From assembly GCA_007922225.1 (NCBI GenBank), contig ML679963.1, positions 5,332,624 through 5,396,623 on the forward strand: a stretch of DNA of 64,000 nt, given 5' to 3'. Under the pieces are notes generated by a model. It was not told the DNA's origin and did no database searches. It saw only the letters and a list, made by a program, of their open reading frames with translations. The DNA is from Emydura subglobosa. Lineage: Eukaryota > Chordata > Testudines > Chelidae. Position 1 is the stretch's first letter. Each line of letters opens with the position of its first letter. A program made the position numbers and the translations under genes. Positions 35,431 through 49,854 of this stretch are shown one piece after another.

Positions 35431-38400
35431 AAGACAGTATCAGGAAAAGCTGCTGTAGAGAGTGACTATATAACCCAGAGAAGGGCAGCTGTTATTAATT
35501 GTAGCTGTATACTGTACTGTGAAAACAAGGCCCTTTTGGAGATCATCTGCAACGGGGCTAATTGGAGACTGTCTTGTGCTCACAAGTTTTGCCACAGGAC
35601 ACAGAGCAGAACAAACTTCTTTTGAAATAAATGTCACAAGCTACATGCAGTATCGTCCTATGACGACTGAACCTGTCTTATTCATTAGCTAAGAGCAAAG
35701 TATGGGTGACGGAAACAGTGGAAACTAATGTCAAGAATTGAATGTTACAAGGATTTCTTTATATTTTTGTCACCCCTTTGTCCTTTCAGAAGCTGTGGAT
35801 AGTTATGGCAGGGCTGAGTATGTTATCTTATGTACTAAATCCGCCTAGATCTGTAGATGATGTCTTAGGGGGTGAAAAAGATTAATAAGGAATCACTCCA
35901 ATGGCTTTAGGACAGCTAAGAATCTTAACCCATTTAACCTCCCCTAAAACATACAATCAGATCAGAGGAAGTTGTAGGAAACTCATTTCAAAGACTCTAG
36001 GCGACACTTTTTAGGTCAGATTTACAAAGCTCATTAGAATGAAGGTCTGTTACTTTAGATTTTAATACTAAGACATACTGAGGGCTAAGAGAAGAAACCC
36101 TCTTGCCCCATTTAGGAAATATACAATACGAAGAATGCAAATTTTAAAAAGAAATTTAATCTTAATGCATGTGTTCTGCCACCAAATCTGAGTAAAATCT
36201 TCATAGCTTATGTTCTTACAGAAAACAGAGAGAAAATACATCAAAAAGGGACTACAAATTATTTATATTTGTCCTTTTTCATATTTATATAACTTATAGC
36301 TTGAAATAGCATGCTCCACACATAGGCAATATGATTCTTTTCAAATTATAATTGATCTGGAAAAGAAGGTATCATTTAGACATATGTGATATTGATTTTT
36401 TCAGCCCTGTCAGTTTCATAAGATTCTCTGCTTTTCCCCAAATGTGAGAGGGTGTTCAGGGACTGGGGCAATAGGAAGGGCACTCATGGTATCATTAAAA
36501 CTGACACCAATTGCCATGCACTATTTTGTGTGTGTGACTATGTGCAAGGGGAAGTGAGGTGTGGTAGCAAAGTTTTTTTTTTTTTTTTTAATTTTAAATC
36601 CTTTGTATGCCTCGTACTGGAAAATACAAAAATGTGATCTTCTTTGTGAGACGATAGGGCATTTTAAGCTTAAAATTAGAAAGGAAAAAAATCAGAAATA
36701 CAACAAACTGCGTGTCATTTTACAGTATAATACAATTGTATATACCCAGTATGATTTTGGTCTAAAGTAGATTCTATATTGAACCTGAAAAAAATGAACA
36801 AATTACTTTATTCAATGTCAAAATGAGGGAAGCCACCAAAATGTTGTGGTTAATTAGGGGGAAAAATCTCTTGCAGCGTGAGTTAGATGGTTTGACAAAC
36901 TTTTATTTTAATCTTGTGATATCTTCTAATAACAAAAGGCCTCTATGATATATCAAACACATTTATAAATGTATGATCAATACACTTGACATGTTATTTA
37001 ATTACGGTTCTTAGTGACAGAGACAACATGAAAAACTAGTGTCAACATTCTGACAGTGGAAAGAAGTAAATAGATGCAATTATTCCTTATACTGATCCCA
37101 GCTGAATTGTAATGTATCAGGCTAGACAGCAGATCAGAGTTCTAAGGTTTCCTTAATATGATAGAGGTTGATGTAGGGGGTGTCATGTATCCAATATTTT
37201 GCTGTTTTATTAGAATAAAAAGCTCTCTGGGGATCTCGAGTTCAAATGGTCAGAAGGCTCCCCTTATATTACTATTGTGCTTAATGCAAGGATAAGCACT
37301 GAAATATGTTCAGAAAAGTATTGTTAAGGCTGAAAAAAAAACAAGACTCTTGCCTCCATGGGTCTGAACCAAGACCATAGATTGAATAAAACCCTGAACT
37401 TTGGGGGTTTTCAAAATTTAAACCCAGATATGATTTTTTGCAAGGGGCTCCTATGTTTGTTCTGAATCTCTAGACTTGACCACTTCTGGCCTTTGGGATG
37501 TGTAGAATCTACTCAAGAGTTCTGTTTAGATCCGAATGTTTGCTGCTTGAGTCTATTCTTTATTATAGAGGCAGACTTTCTATTTTTTTCTTTAGGAAAG
37601 AAACTAGTCACAGAGGTGGGTCAGACAGAACATAGCCAGCACATTTGTGGCTATTATCATACCGACAGGAAAGAATGCACTATCTGTTTTTGGCCAAGAG
37701 AAATTATAGCTAACATTTAACATTATGGAACTAACTTCAAAGAAAAGCCAGCTGGATTCAAATAATGAGAGATGAAACTGCTAACACAAGCGCAAACTTG
37801 CAGGTGGCCCTGTTTGGCTGGAAATAGTACATCCGCAGTAGATGACCCTGCTATAAAGCAATGCTTGACATAAAGCTGCTGTTACAGTGAAGTCGTGGAA
37901 TGTGTATGGCAAACTGTACCATTTGCTAAACATACCTACTCCAGTGCCGCTAGATGTGCCAAATGGATCCTAACGCTCCAATTTCAGTAGAATATACTAA
38001 TACAGAAAATGGTATGGGGGATCAAGGGCAATTAGAGAAAATTATCTCCAGCTCCAAGGATATAATTCTTGAAGAATTTCAGTATGTTTCCTTGTTTTAA
38101 TAATGAGTGAACTGCAAAATGCAACAAGGAAAATTACTACTGAAATACATAGACCTCATATTCATCATTTTGGTTTGTTCTCAGCTCCTCAGTAAAAACT
38201 GCACAGAAGTACATTTCTGAAGGAATAAATTCAATAACTTTCCTAGCTAGGGTCTGAAGTAGACAGCAAGCCACTTGCCTGGCCAGAGTGCAATTCAGTT
38301 TCTGTTTCTGAAACAGCCCACAAACCCTTTTAAGGTGAAAGTCTCTTATGTATGGCTTTCAGCTAGATACATTTTATGAAGCAGACTAAACATAGCTTAG

Positions 38401-41400
38401 TCAATTACTCAGATCCTCCCTGTCTTTTAATTAGGCACATGGAAAATGATTATACAAATTACTACTAATAGGAGCACTGAAATTGAAAACAACAATGGAA
38501 GGCTACAGAAATTCTTTACAACAGTAGATTTTACTAGTTTATTATTTATAAAAGGGTGCCCACTGTAACACCTCTCGAGCATGTACTGGGCCAGATTTGG
38601 GAACTAATGGGAGTTGCAAGTATTCAACACCTCAGAAAATCAGGCCAATAGTAACTGAGAGGAGTTCCTGATCTGAATGTTCCTAAAGTCTGGACATGTT
38701 TTGATCTAAGGATTTGGTGCAGTCCAATATCGTTAAAGGGGTCAGCTGTGAAGATTAAAGGTAAATATAGAACCACTCCCTCCCAATTAAGTTCAAGGGT
38801 GTTAGTATCCAGGATTTTTGCTCAGAATCTTCACTAATATATGCGTATAAGATAAAAAAAACTTTATACCTGCTAATTGACAAGTGTCAAACAAACTAAC
38901 TCCTCATTCACAACTTCCACATCTCATATCTCTCCAGGTTCTAAGGTGGTGCTCATCATCGCAATATCTGAGTGCCACAGACAAAAACTTGAATAAATAC
39001 ATTGGGCTGGCAACGTGCCTTTAGGATCAGCAGACCCCAGCCTTGTCACATCTAAAGGGGAAGTGATTTTCAAGGACACCTCACCACCAACAGCCAATGC
39101 CCTGGGATTCCAATAGAAGAACTGTTTGCAAGAAGACAGAAACCAGTCTCACCTTTTGGGATGCTAGAACAATAATTTTCACAATATAAGGTACTATTCA
39201 AATTATTTCACTCTGAAAAGCTAAAAAGGAAGGTGTGCCCTATTCTTCTCTACCAGATACAAATAACTTCTACTGGCTTCAAAGTGTAGAGTATCCTGGA
39301 CCCAGTTTATTACAGCATTTCTGAACACTTTTTGAATTGCATAGTTACTTATTGTTTTATGTTATTGGATTCCTTGGTGTCAGCAACCATTATCTGAATC
39401 CAAATAGCACCCACCAATTCAGCTCACAGCAAACCCTCCTGCTGGTGGAAGCAGCTCCTACATTCAGCACACTTGGGACCAGCAAACTCAGTACAGAAGT
39501 GGTTTAGTTTTTTGGCTTGAATCACAGCTCCCCAAGAACAGTAAACTGTATGCAAGTAATCACCAGCACCAAAACAGCTTTCTGTTCTCAGTTAACACAG
39601 AATTATGAGGCCAGATAAAGATAGCATACACCTAGACTGAGGGAATTTAAGAAGAGAATAAAGATGCAAACAAAAACTATTAATATTTTTGTAAAATGCA
39701 TGTTTGTACTTAATCCTGTGTGCTGAATGACTAAAAGATTTTGCAACGTGTCTAATATAAACGATGTTTAGGGTTTTTTCCCCCCCTGTATAAAATAGTA
39801 TAATCTTAGTGGTTAAGAAGATGATGCTAGTTTTAACAAATGAAGTTGGATTAATTTAAAGTATTTAAAGTGATCAGAGGTCCTTAGGTTAAAGAACATG
39901 CGTAATTTTCTTTTAAGTTTTTGCCTTGACGCAAGTATCTTGCCAATCTGAACTATTCTGTAACCCAGAATGTGAAGGAGCTACCTGAATCTTATGCCAC
40001 CTGCCCCAGGACTTAAAATTGGTTGGAACGATATCTGGTACCGGATTAAAGATCATCATCATCCAGACAGGCAGATCCAGGAGGTCATGAAGATACAAAC
40101 AACCATGACATGTGTCATGTATCATTGTCTGTTCTGACTGGTTATTTTTTCCACCCAGGCTAAGAAAATGGCAGAGCCTTATCCAGTAGAGTCCACTTAA
40201 AGGACTAACGGTTAAATGCGTAACACTATTAAATGCATGAGAATCCTCTGTGCCAAATGGCAAAATATAATGAAAGTTTAAACTGCTAATTGAATAAACC
40301 TCTTAAGTAAAGAGAATTGGTTTGCACCACTGCAGTGTGTTTAACAGTTTACCGTTGTTTGTGTAACATTTCATTAAAACCAATTTGAGCGATATGAACT
40401 ATTTTAAAATGTGTTTTGCAAGACTAGTATAGCCTTCTGCCTGACATATTATGCACTAATAGCTCAATTAACTTCTGCGTCACTCAAAACCAGCTCTATG
40501 ATTATTCCTCCATGGCCCTCACCTCTGAATACATTTAAATAATTTTTTTAAAATGATTTTCAAATGATAAAATAGCGTTATTGGCCTGATGTAAAACAAA
40601 AACAACTAAATCTGACGTTAAAGCAGCTCTTTAATTTACTTTGCTGTCCCAGTGTCAAAGGTGTCTCCGAATAGTGATTTTCCTTATCCCATACGTTGAT
40701 GTTTAGAAACAATGGTGTGAGTTAAGGATGGATCAGAAATACTGCATGTTGTTTTCTTATTTTGGTTGTCACTGACTATATAACAAAGGTCTGATTTTGC
40801 TGCCACTGAAGTCCACGGGAATGTTGTCATTTATTTCTTGAGCAGAATTGGATCAATATTTAGAAAGGCCCTGATTCAGCAATGCATTTAAGTGCTTTCC
40901 TAGACCAGAGCCTAATTTTATGTGCCTCTCTAAAAGCAATGGGCAGGCTGCTCTGTTGAACATTTTGGAGCTTCAAAGATTTTCACCAGAATGTACTTCA
41001 TTGGGTTCATGTAATCAGAAAAAGACATAAGACTTCAGATATCTCCTCTGTGCTTAACGGAATTACAAGAGTTGAACAAACTTATTTCTAATAATGTAAT
41101 ACCCTCAGACTCTCAATTTTCATGTCTCCATTTTATCATATTTTTGCTGTTGTAGTTTAATTCAGTAAGTGATGGCCAGTCATTTGATATAGGCTATTTT
41201 CCAAATTTTTGAGCATGTGTTAACAAGTGTAACCTCTCCGGAGGTTAGAAGTCAGACCTACTGCAGGATTATTGTTCTGTAAATTAGACTATTCTATGCT
41301 GTTAAAGAACAGATATTATCACTCAGCAGTGACATCTAATACTACTCCATTCCCTCTAATTTCCCCCTATATAATAACTCAGGAGCCAATCCTGCAACAC

Positions 41401-44400
41401 TTATTCTTGAGAATAGTTTAATTCACATTAGTAGCCTGGCTGAAATCAATGAGTGCTCACAAATGTACGTTACCGATGTACATAAACTTTTGCAGGTTTG
41501 GGCCTTTGATTTTTAAATAAACATTTATTAAAATGATAATAAAACAACTGCACAGCTACAGGACTATTATTTCTTAAACAATAAAAGAAAAGAAAAATTA
41601 TTTATGAAAAACACCATGATCCCTCAAAGAAATACTGAATTACAGCCATTTCAAAGGCAATTACTACTCTAAATGTGTATGTTATAACAGTGCAATGAAC
41701 TGGATCTGGACACCAAAACCAAAACCATTATAGATTAGGCCAGCTGGTTTTAGCAGTTAGGAAATGTTTTTGCCTGCTTGTTTGACCACAATGCAGAAAC
41801 GAGATTATAGAGATGAAAGTTGTATTATGATTTAACGAGTCTCTGCTGTAGACAATACAACATTTTGGATAAATCCAGTTTGACACTTTGACAGAACAGA
41901 AAACTGCATTAGACTGAAGGTAGTTTTTAAACTACTCTTAACCAACACCAAACCAACAGAAACAGCTACACCCTACCCAACAGTAAAGCCATATGAAAAT
42001 ATGCGAAAGTATTCTGCAATAATAAACCATAATGCTACATTTTACAATTGATGCAACATCAGCATGTAAGGTTATTACTATAGAACACTAGTGTTTTTAT
42101 ATAAAGTACAGTTAGCTGAATGAGCTAATAAGGATAACATGGGAAATGCTGTCCAAATAGGATATTAATTGCAAATTTCTCATTGTTACATATGAAAATA
42201 CAGCAGTTCATTCTTACTAAGAGACAGCCTTACAGTCGGGGAACAGAGGTTAACTGCTGTCTTTATTGTGTCTGATCTTAGCATCATTCTTTTGTGTAGT
42301 CTTTATTGTTGGGGTTGTTACTAAGCTGTGTTCAATTGAAAACATTTTGACTGGTGTCACCACATCTTTTGCAGTGCATCCAAGCTTTTCTGTTGCCGTC
42401 AAAGAGGTGAATTGGAGGGGGGTGTTTCATGGTGTCAGAAGGGATTCAAACAGTCAGTAAGCAGATGCCTTGCTGTATTGTCCAGGGGTGACAGTCACCT
42501 AAATCAATTCATGTCCACACACAAAAAAAAAAAGTAAACAGAAGGTCTCGGATGCCAACAAGATGCCTAAGCTTTCCTTTCACAGTTCTGACCATGATAT
42601 AAACAATGTCACTGGAATTTGTATGCAGAGAAGGGAGTTCTTTAAATTATAAAAGAAAATGTTAGTATTATTCCCGGCCTTCTCAATGATATATAGAACC
42701 ATCCAAAATACAGAGAAGTGGACATTGTCTGACTGGTATGGTTAGATTTTATGTTTGGGTTCTATTTCATTTATATGATTCTAGACAATGTCGTCTTTTC
42801 TGGTTTGCTTTTATCCTATCTTTTTTAATCAAACTGACTGGGTTTGTTTTCACATGATGACCATGTTCCTAGTAGGCTTTTTATATTACTCTCACTCAAA
42901 CCTTTATTCAAAGAAAAACCTAATAAGGCCTAGTCCATCCAAAAAACTCAGTTTACAAAGATTCAGTTTCCAGTGTGACACTCTGCACAAGAGACTGCTT
43001 AAGGATCTACATTTCTCTAACTTGTGTTGAACCTGTATTGTAAGCACGCGATTCTATTAATTTTTGTTCACTGTACCGTTAAAGAAAAATCACTCAGGAA
43101 GGAACTGTATACATATTTCTATGATCAAGGCGATTCTCAAATCTTAGGTGTCTAATTGCACCTCGATAATTACATCCAGTTTCAGATAAGGTGCATGGAT
43201 GGAGAAGAGCAATGACCCCTTTCTATGGTGTTCAACGACAAAAAGTAGCCTCCATGACTATGCAGTGAATAGGAACTGATTTCATACTTGAAAGTAGGAT
43301 AACTACTTAAGCATCATGAAGTTTCAGAAGTTGCCAGTTCTGTTGAGTGTGTCTGCTCTGCCATTCGTTTTAATACGCACTGTTTCTTCAGTGATGTGAG
43401 TAAGAGGTGTACTCCAGATCTTCACGAAAATCATGAAGAGGGGGAGGAGTCAGTCTCAATGCCTCCCCAAAATTAGACTCACCAAATAATACCAGTTGCT
43501 CTACGGAACTTTAGTCTCCAAAAGGGAATCCATGAAAACAGAGCTGGATTTGGAATAAAATCCTTTGCTGCTGTCAATACACTGGGATATTGTTAGAGGG
43601 ACACAGGGAATTCAAACACAAAAAGTGAGTGGGATTTTCCTTGCACTGGCTACAATACATATGTTTGTTCAAGAAAAAAATAGTTGGAGCAAGAAGACAT
43701 GCATGTCTAGTGTCGAAGAAAAGCCTGTTTGTGGCTGACACAGTGGAGAAATTGTTCAAGAATAGTTCATCCTTAAATGAAGATTGCCCTAATAATGTTG
43801 CCAAGGTCAGTGTCAGCTTGGATTTTTGGCTGTGTAAGTGCCAGCAGCACAAATAAAACCAGCCTTCGTATAGGGTTTAACATGGACATCTGACATTTTG
43901 AGGAAGTTTCAAGAACTTGTTCAGCTTCCTTATTTGTGACTAATAGTACCATTGATCATCTTATTTCCTATGTTCCATTTGGACTGGCTGCCTTCCGTAC
44001 AGCAGAAAAGTGTCCCATGGCACGGTGCAAATACCAATTTTATTTAAGTTAAACAAGTTACGAAGAAACAAAATTTGCCACAAGATGGAGAAAACATTCA
44101 CAACAGCACCCTAAAAAATAAGCACTGAATACAGTCAGGAGTAAGAGATTCTGTAAACATTTTTTCTTTCCTCACTGTATGTAAAATGTGGATGTGCACG
44201 TGTGTGTGCAAGTTTTCTACAGTCTACAAACAAACAATCTGTCAATGTTTTCTTAAAGTGTTGTTTCATTCCAAGTCAGCATTAAATTCAGATTCCCCAC
44301 TCTTTCCTGCCCCTCCCAACACTTTTTACAATTAAAGGTAAAGACTCCCTTTAACAAGCCTAGGTTTATATTTGAAACTCATAAACTCTAAGACACTAGT

Positions 44401-45680
44401 AATTCATTGCCAACATTTTTCAGTCATGACCTCTTTATTTGGAATTCTTGAATTTCTTAATTATGTGTTTCTAATTTATCATCATCTGAAGTGCTCCAAA
44501 AGCATTTCAAATCCTGACACAAATATAGGCAACAATGAAACATCTGAACTGATTCATGTTCTTTCCTCTCCACCACCACATGCTGGATGAAAAATGATGC
44601 TGCTAAAATTAATTGCTGGAAGACAAGTCATTTTCTTTGCCACTTTATATTCAGTGTTTCGGTTATAACAAAAAAATGTCAGATTATTTTGTTTCTTTAC
44701 TCATATTTAATTACAATTAAAATTAATTTCAAAATGACATTTGGTCCTTAACTGCTCAGCATGACTAAAGAAGATGAGGGCTGACAAACCCCACTACCTA
44801 CTGGAGACAAAGGGTTTTCTTCTGAACTAAGTAAAACATGACTGTTCAAGAAGCAACATTGTGGCAGGCTGGAACCCAAGATGAAACTGACAGCTGGGAA
44901 CAAGAAGTTCCATTCTAGCTGCTCACATGAAAATTCATTAAACTATTGATGTTTGTATTTAATTTTGGTGATAGAAGGATACTTATCTCACCCACATGGC
45001 ATGCATCCCGCTTCAGAGCACCTTGTTAATTAAACATGTTCTTGGGTGTGCTTTGATTACCTGTAGTTTTTAACCAGGAGAATTCAGCAAAAAAGTTTCC
45101 CCTGCTTTTATGTCTCACTTTTTTTTTTTTTTTAAACCGTTTGTTGGCTATTCCCAAATTCATTGTTTGCATTTGCAAATTGCCATTATTTATATCTGCA
45201 GGGAGGGTCCCATCAATGACTATGTCTGCTGTGAGACATTATAAGGATCATACTGTTTGCCCCTAGACGATGTGTACTCTCTGGATTCAAAACACCTACC
45301 AAATATATGGGCCTATTACGCTGATAATTTTTGTTCAGGGGAATTATAAATACTTTATGTTGCAATACCAGGGATCCAGCCTGGTTCTTAGAACAAGGAT
45401 GTTGTTTGTAGTCCTGTGCAGGCCTACTGAAAGACAATGCTATGGCCACTTCTGAAGCTCCTGGTTTAGCTTGCCAGGCAGAAGCAATCGCTGGGACAGG
45501 GAGAATTTATATTCATTTCATGCCTATACTTGTGCCAGGCCCAGCCCTGCCTACATGTTGCTGTGTAAATGTGTAAGCAGAGAACTGGCGTTTTTGAATC
45601 AAGTAAAGAAACGGCCTGATGACTCTCATTAACTTTCCATCTAAAATGACAAACACTCCATTGTAACTCAGTTGCCTTAA
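35430..45680. other. 10-kb repeat-poor, gene-free block
   Basis: I recognise no CR1, MIR, L2, PLE or TIR element here. Only short relics appear: GGGCCAGATTTGG near 38590, CCTGATTCAGCAATGC near 40870, and an imperfect CCAATCCTGCAA..TTGCAGGTTTGGGCC pair at about 41388-41505. Open frames are short and motif-free; the longest is 116 codons at 39913-40263 on the minus strand. Low insertion density next to repeat-rich flanks can mean conserved non-coding DNA, but it also fits chance and my limited recall. Confidence 0.4.
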
Positions 45681-45724
45681 GACAGACAGAAAGAAGGAAG
45701 GAAGGAAGAAAGGAAGGAAGGAAA
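45681..45724. repeat. (GAAG)n tetranucleotide microsatellite
   Basis: GACAGACAGAAAGAAGGAAG is followed by GGAAG and AAGG units. The strand is all purine over more than 30 bp. Confidence 0.9.
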
Positions 45725-45767
45725 CTCTTCAGGACAAATTTGTTCTTTGGATAGTAATTGGCGATAT

Positions 45768-47460
45768 TTACAGATTTAAATGGATAGTCATAGAAGAGGA
45801 CCTTTTAATTTCCCAGCATGTAAGCCTTTCCTGATCTATTACTAGAGCTTGAAGATTTTTGGAACCACAACCCACACTAAAGCCATAATAGTCACTACAA
45901 TAAATGTGATTATTTTGGTTAATGAAAACAGAATATGTAAAATATAAGTACATTAAAGTGATCCCCTGCACTAAAAATAACTGTGTAGAAAGTTGTTTTT
46001 CTTTTTTTTTTTTTCTTAATAAAATGTTGTATATGGGATTTAGTAACGATAGCTGCTGGAGGAAAGAAATACAAAATAACTCCAATCCCCACTCAATGAA
46101 TGTTTTTAGTACATAAACTTTGTAAATATAATGTGAATAGATTCTGATACATAAAAAAGTAGCTAAAAAAATAAGAGTCATAAATAATGCCAAGTAATAA
46201 AAGAAGTGAATGTTTTTGTTATTAGATTCTTTCATTGTATCAATCTGTTTAATAAGCTGGCTAGGAATCATTGATAGAAAACAGACTGCACATAGTGTTA
46301 TAGATCAACCTGTTCTATTATTCTGTTTTAAATATTCCTTTCTACAGTACATGCCAAATAATACTTTTTATGAATAGCATTTAAAATTGAGTGTTGTTTC
46401 ACCATCCAAAGGGGCAAAGTAGCCTTAAAAATCAGAATGCACTTTTGAAGAATGCATGACTTATGCCTGTTTCAACATCGCAGACAATCTTTATTCACTA
46501 AATGTTTTTAAGCCGCTTCGCTGTGTTCAGAATAATTAATACCATACATTCATAAAAAACAATTAGCATGTGTAAAACTTTTTTTTTAGAAGAGCATGTG
46601 TATTTCCCAACGCGTGTATTTTTTGAAAGCCCCATCCTATATTTTCCTTCAGAAGTTCATGCAAAAAATATGCAGTAAAGTTTCAGTATAATGAAAACTA
46701 AATGTTGAGAAATGTTATTGAGGTCAGCAATGGGTTTGTGACGTTAATCTTTGTACACTATTGTTTCTCATTAATGTGTGGTATTTTTGGTTTTCATCAT
46801 TCCTAGAAGAAAGGCTGGCAAAATGAAACATTGTAATCCAAATTAGCACAGAGGCATAAACACTTCACAAAAATGAAGAATGTTAAGAAAAAAACTGAAA
46901 AGTCATCATTGGTTAATGAGCTGCTAAGATTTAAAAAAAAAACAATCATTCAAAGGACATAAAGCAGATAGACCTATCTGGGGTTATTCTCAAGTAGGTA
47001 CTGCCATTCCTACTGCTGTGTTTTAAGAATTTATTACAGTATTAACGGGGTACTGTAGGTAGTTTAAGTAACAGTTCTCAATATCCATATGGTTAGTTTT
47101 CAATTTAAAGAAAACATTTTAGGTTCTGACCCTAATTCTGATCATCCGAAGTATATTTTAAGCAGCTCTGATTTGTGTGTGTAAATGCAGTCTAGGTCCA
47201 GCAATGTTATCCAATATTACCCCTTGGGTTAGTAAGGTCAACAGAGAAAGGGTTTTGCTCAGTTCATTACACAGGCATAAATATCATCAAATATTAAGTG
47301 GGGAAATAATCACGATTGCAGTGTGAGATGCACATTCTAACTCAATGGCAAAACTCAGATGAACTAAAAGTGAGAGCACCAATGTAAGTGACTTTCTCGC
47401 TGAAAACTGCTGGAATCCCCAGATGTGGTGCAGTGTTGTCATGTGTGCCTGAGCAGGACA
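45768..47460. other. AT-rich unique stretch with the window's longest open frame
   Basis: The 167-codon minus-strand frame at 45768-46271 is rich in Phe, Leu, Ile, Tyr and Lys, as expected from AT-rich DNA. It includes a Lys/Glu run encoded by a T tract, and I recognise no domain in it. No repeats or exons were recognised in the rest. Confidence 0.4.
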
Positions 47461-47464
47461 GAAT

Positions 47465-47515
47465 GACACTTGTCTATCTATCTAGGTCTTTATATGGCCC
47501 CATCACCACAGTACG
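47465..47515 (-). repeat. MIR-type SINE tail fragment
   Basis: TCTATCTAGGTCTTTATATG and GGCCCCATCACCACAGTACG match text I recall from the antisense 3' end of a sauropsid MIR-type or related SINE. Only about 50 bp is recognisable. Confidence 0.35.
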
Positions 47516-47869
47516 TGAAGCTGCAAGTACATGTAGAAGTAGATGCCTACAGACAGCAACCATTCACCTTGAGTCCAATTCAGGAAGAAACAGGTCTAGT
47601 TTCCACATCATGCAGGTTCGTCATGGGCTTTTCTGCATAGAACACAGACTTTTTAAGATTGAAATAAAACCCTTCTTATTACCAGTTTAATCTCAAATCA
47701 GATTGACAATCCAAATCCCATCAAACAAGGTTCTCAGAGAAACTGGATAAAAAAGGACTAACGTGGCAAAATTGGAGAATCAAACTTACATCTAACCCAT
47801 CAACCTGATGAGGTGTGCTGAGAGGACTTGGGGTTCAGAGGAGTAGTAACGGTATACAGAGACTTTCAG

Positions 47870-48180
47870 CTGTAAATCACTAGTTTAAATTCAGACTAGA
47901 TCAGTAATGATTTAAAGTGGTTACCATCTGTCACTGTGGTGGCCTATCGGGAATGTGTTGGTGCTCTCACTCTAGTTCTGACCGGAGAAATGCACAACAT
48001 CACAGTTTCTATCTGCACCCTAGCTGACAATCTAAGCAGAGGTGCCAAGGACTGAAGTGACATGGAGGATGAACTGCCTTCTCACCCTTACGCTTGGAAT
48101 CTCCGCCTCCAGTCTGAAGCATTTTGGTGGAATGAAGTGGGGAAGTTTCCTGTGCCACTATCCATAATGGATATATGGAA
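47870..48180. repeat. Unnamed dispersed repeat, copy B
   Basis: This is the partner of 31920-32225, in the same orientation. TAGTTTAAATTCAGACTAGA and TCAGTAATGATTTAAAGTGG open the homologous part; GAGGTGCCAAGGACTGAAG and GGAGGATGAACTGCCTTCTC close it. The two copies have diverged from each other by many substitutions and small gaps. Family not identified. Confidence 0.6.
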
Positions 48181-48663
48181 CACTTCAGCCTCCAGGGCCC
48201 TCACTCTGACATTTTTCACTACATTCACTTACAATTTTTAACATACAGGCAGCACCGTCTATAAAAATTGCTGGGATGCAAAGATTTCTAAAGTGTTGTG
48301 CACATACATAATAATATAATCCTTGCAGCTTCCAAGCCAATCCCAGCAACTAATCTCACAGATAAACTAAGCTAAATCTCTATTTGCCTGCAAAAATAAT
48401 GAGCAAACACTAAGAACACCAGTGTATGGGAGGTCCACAGCTTTTTGAGTGAAGCTCTTGACTTTTACACAAATTATACTGTGAGGCTTTAAATCACTGT
48501 ACATTGGAAATCTCTTTAAAATAAGGGACGTTAAAATAGGTAAAACCTCCACAGCAACTGAATTTAGATCTGAAGCCACGATAGCTTCCTTTCTAGAAAA
48601 CTGTGTGCAAACACGCTGCTTGCTAGAAAGGTTCTAGCCTAGTTTACCTGGCTTAAGGGACTA

Positions 48664-48816
48664 TCCATGTTATAAAGAATCATATTATAGGTTCTACCTA
48701 AGGTATAACATTACCTGTAAACTGTTTTATAACATGGCTGGGCCTTCTTTATAATAAGATATAAAACAGGATTAGAACCTTAAATATGATTCTGTCTGGA
48801 GAGGAACTAACATGGA
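48664..48816. mobile_element. Nested palindrome, probable MITE
   Basis: The inner perfect 12-bp inverted repeat is CCATGTTATAAA (48665-48676) and TTTATAACATGG (48726-48737). The outer repeat is GAATCATATT (48677-48686) and AATATGATTC (48783-48792), with AGGTTCTA and TAGAACCT also opposed. The left CCATGTTA also has a second partner TAACATGG at about 48808-48815. Several mutually exclusive stems are therefore possible. Confidence 0.6.
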
Positions 48817-49854
48817 TTCAAATTTCAGTGTGGAGATGACCTGAAAAACTATATCATCATAAAGAACCGATAAGATCATAAGATTGAATAAAAAGAACTC
48901 CATAAGGAAAAAAAAAAGATCAGATGGCTAGGCGGTCTTGTCAGCCTAAATTAGTTAGTTAGTTGCCAGATTTAGAGAAATACTGAAACTAAAATAATGC
49001 CGGATGAATGTACGAACTGCCAGAATGGAAAGAAAGAAGAGGAGTCACAGAAAGAGGCCTTCTCCTCTTTTCAGGCAGCTGTACACCTGAATATTTACAT
49101 AAACTCTTACATTGTTGACAATAAACAAAGCTACAGCTCTTGTTCCTTCACAAATGCTTCCAATCCAAGCATACTTAAATCCAGGCCCAACTCATCCTTA
49201 AGATGTCTTTCATTCAGTCCCTAGGACTTCTTGACTTTAAAGGTCATTTTGCCTAAGTAAGGCTGGCACAATTAAGCCACTGTATTTGTTTCCAAGTTTT
49301 CTGGATTGTGAGACTATGGGTGTATTTGCAATATATCTAGGATGAGATGCTGAACAAAATATATTATTGTATAACTATATCGTTATAAGGGCTATTCTTT
49401 ACTTGCATGTTTTTCAAAGCAGTGTCATTCCATCTCCACAATTCTTCTTTAATTAGTTCCTAAGTCCAATTAAGGTGTAAAACACAGGTCACTTTGCAAT
49501 GCTAGGATAAGAGAATCACACACACTTTAGTAACTGTGGAGGTTTTTTGAAAGCGATGCAAAGTGTTCTACACTTTGTGACAGTGGAGTTCTTAGAATAA
49601 GTCTGCAATATAAGCATGCTTTCCTGTACACGATCAATTGAAAATACGCATTATCCAAGAGATTGTCATGTGTCCTAAATGAACTTGGGCTTCTGAAATT
49701 TCCCTTTGAGTGGTCAATACTTTGAGGAACATTCCTTGAAAAAGCAGTCTCCACTGTACTTAACTCAGTGTATCATAAACAAAGCTCTGACTAAAAGCAG
49801 CTCTTATGGAGACTCTGAAAATACAGATCCAGTAGCAGTAAGTCTCTTCTTGTA

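Noticed and set aside
45768..46271. Longest open frame, 167 codons on the minus strand
   Set aside because: The composition follows the AT-rich DNA, a Lys run comes from a T tract, and there is no domain, no splice context and no sign of selection.
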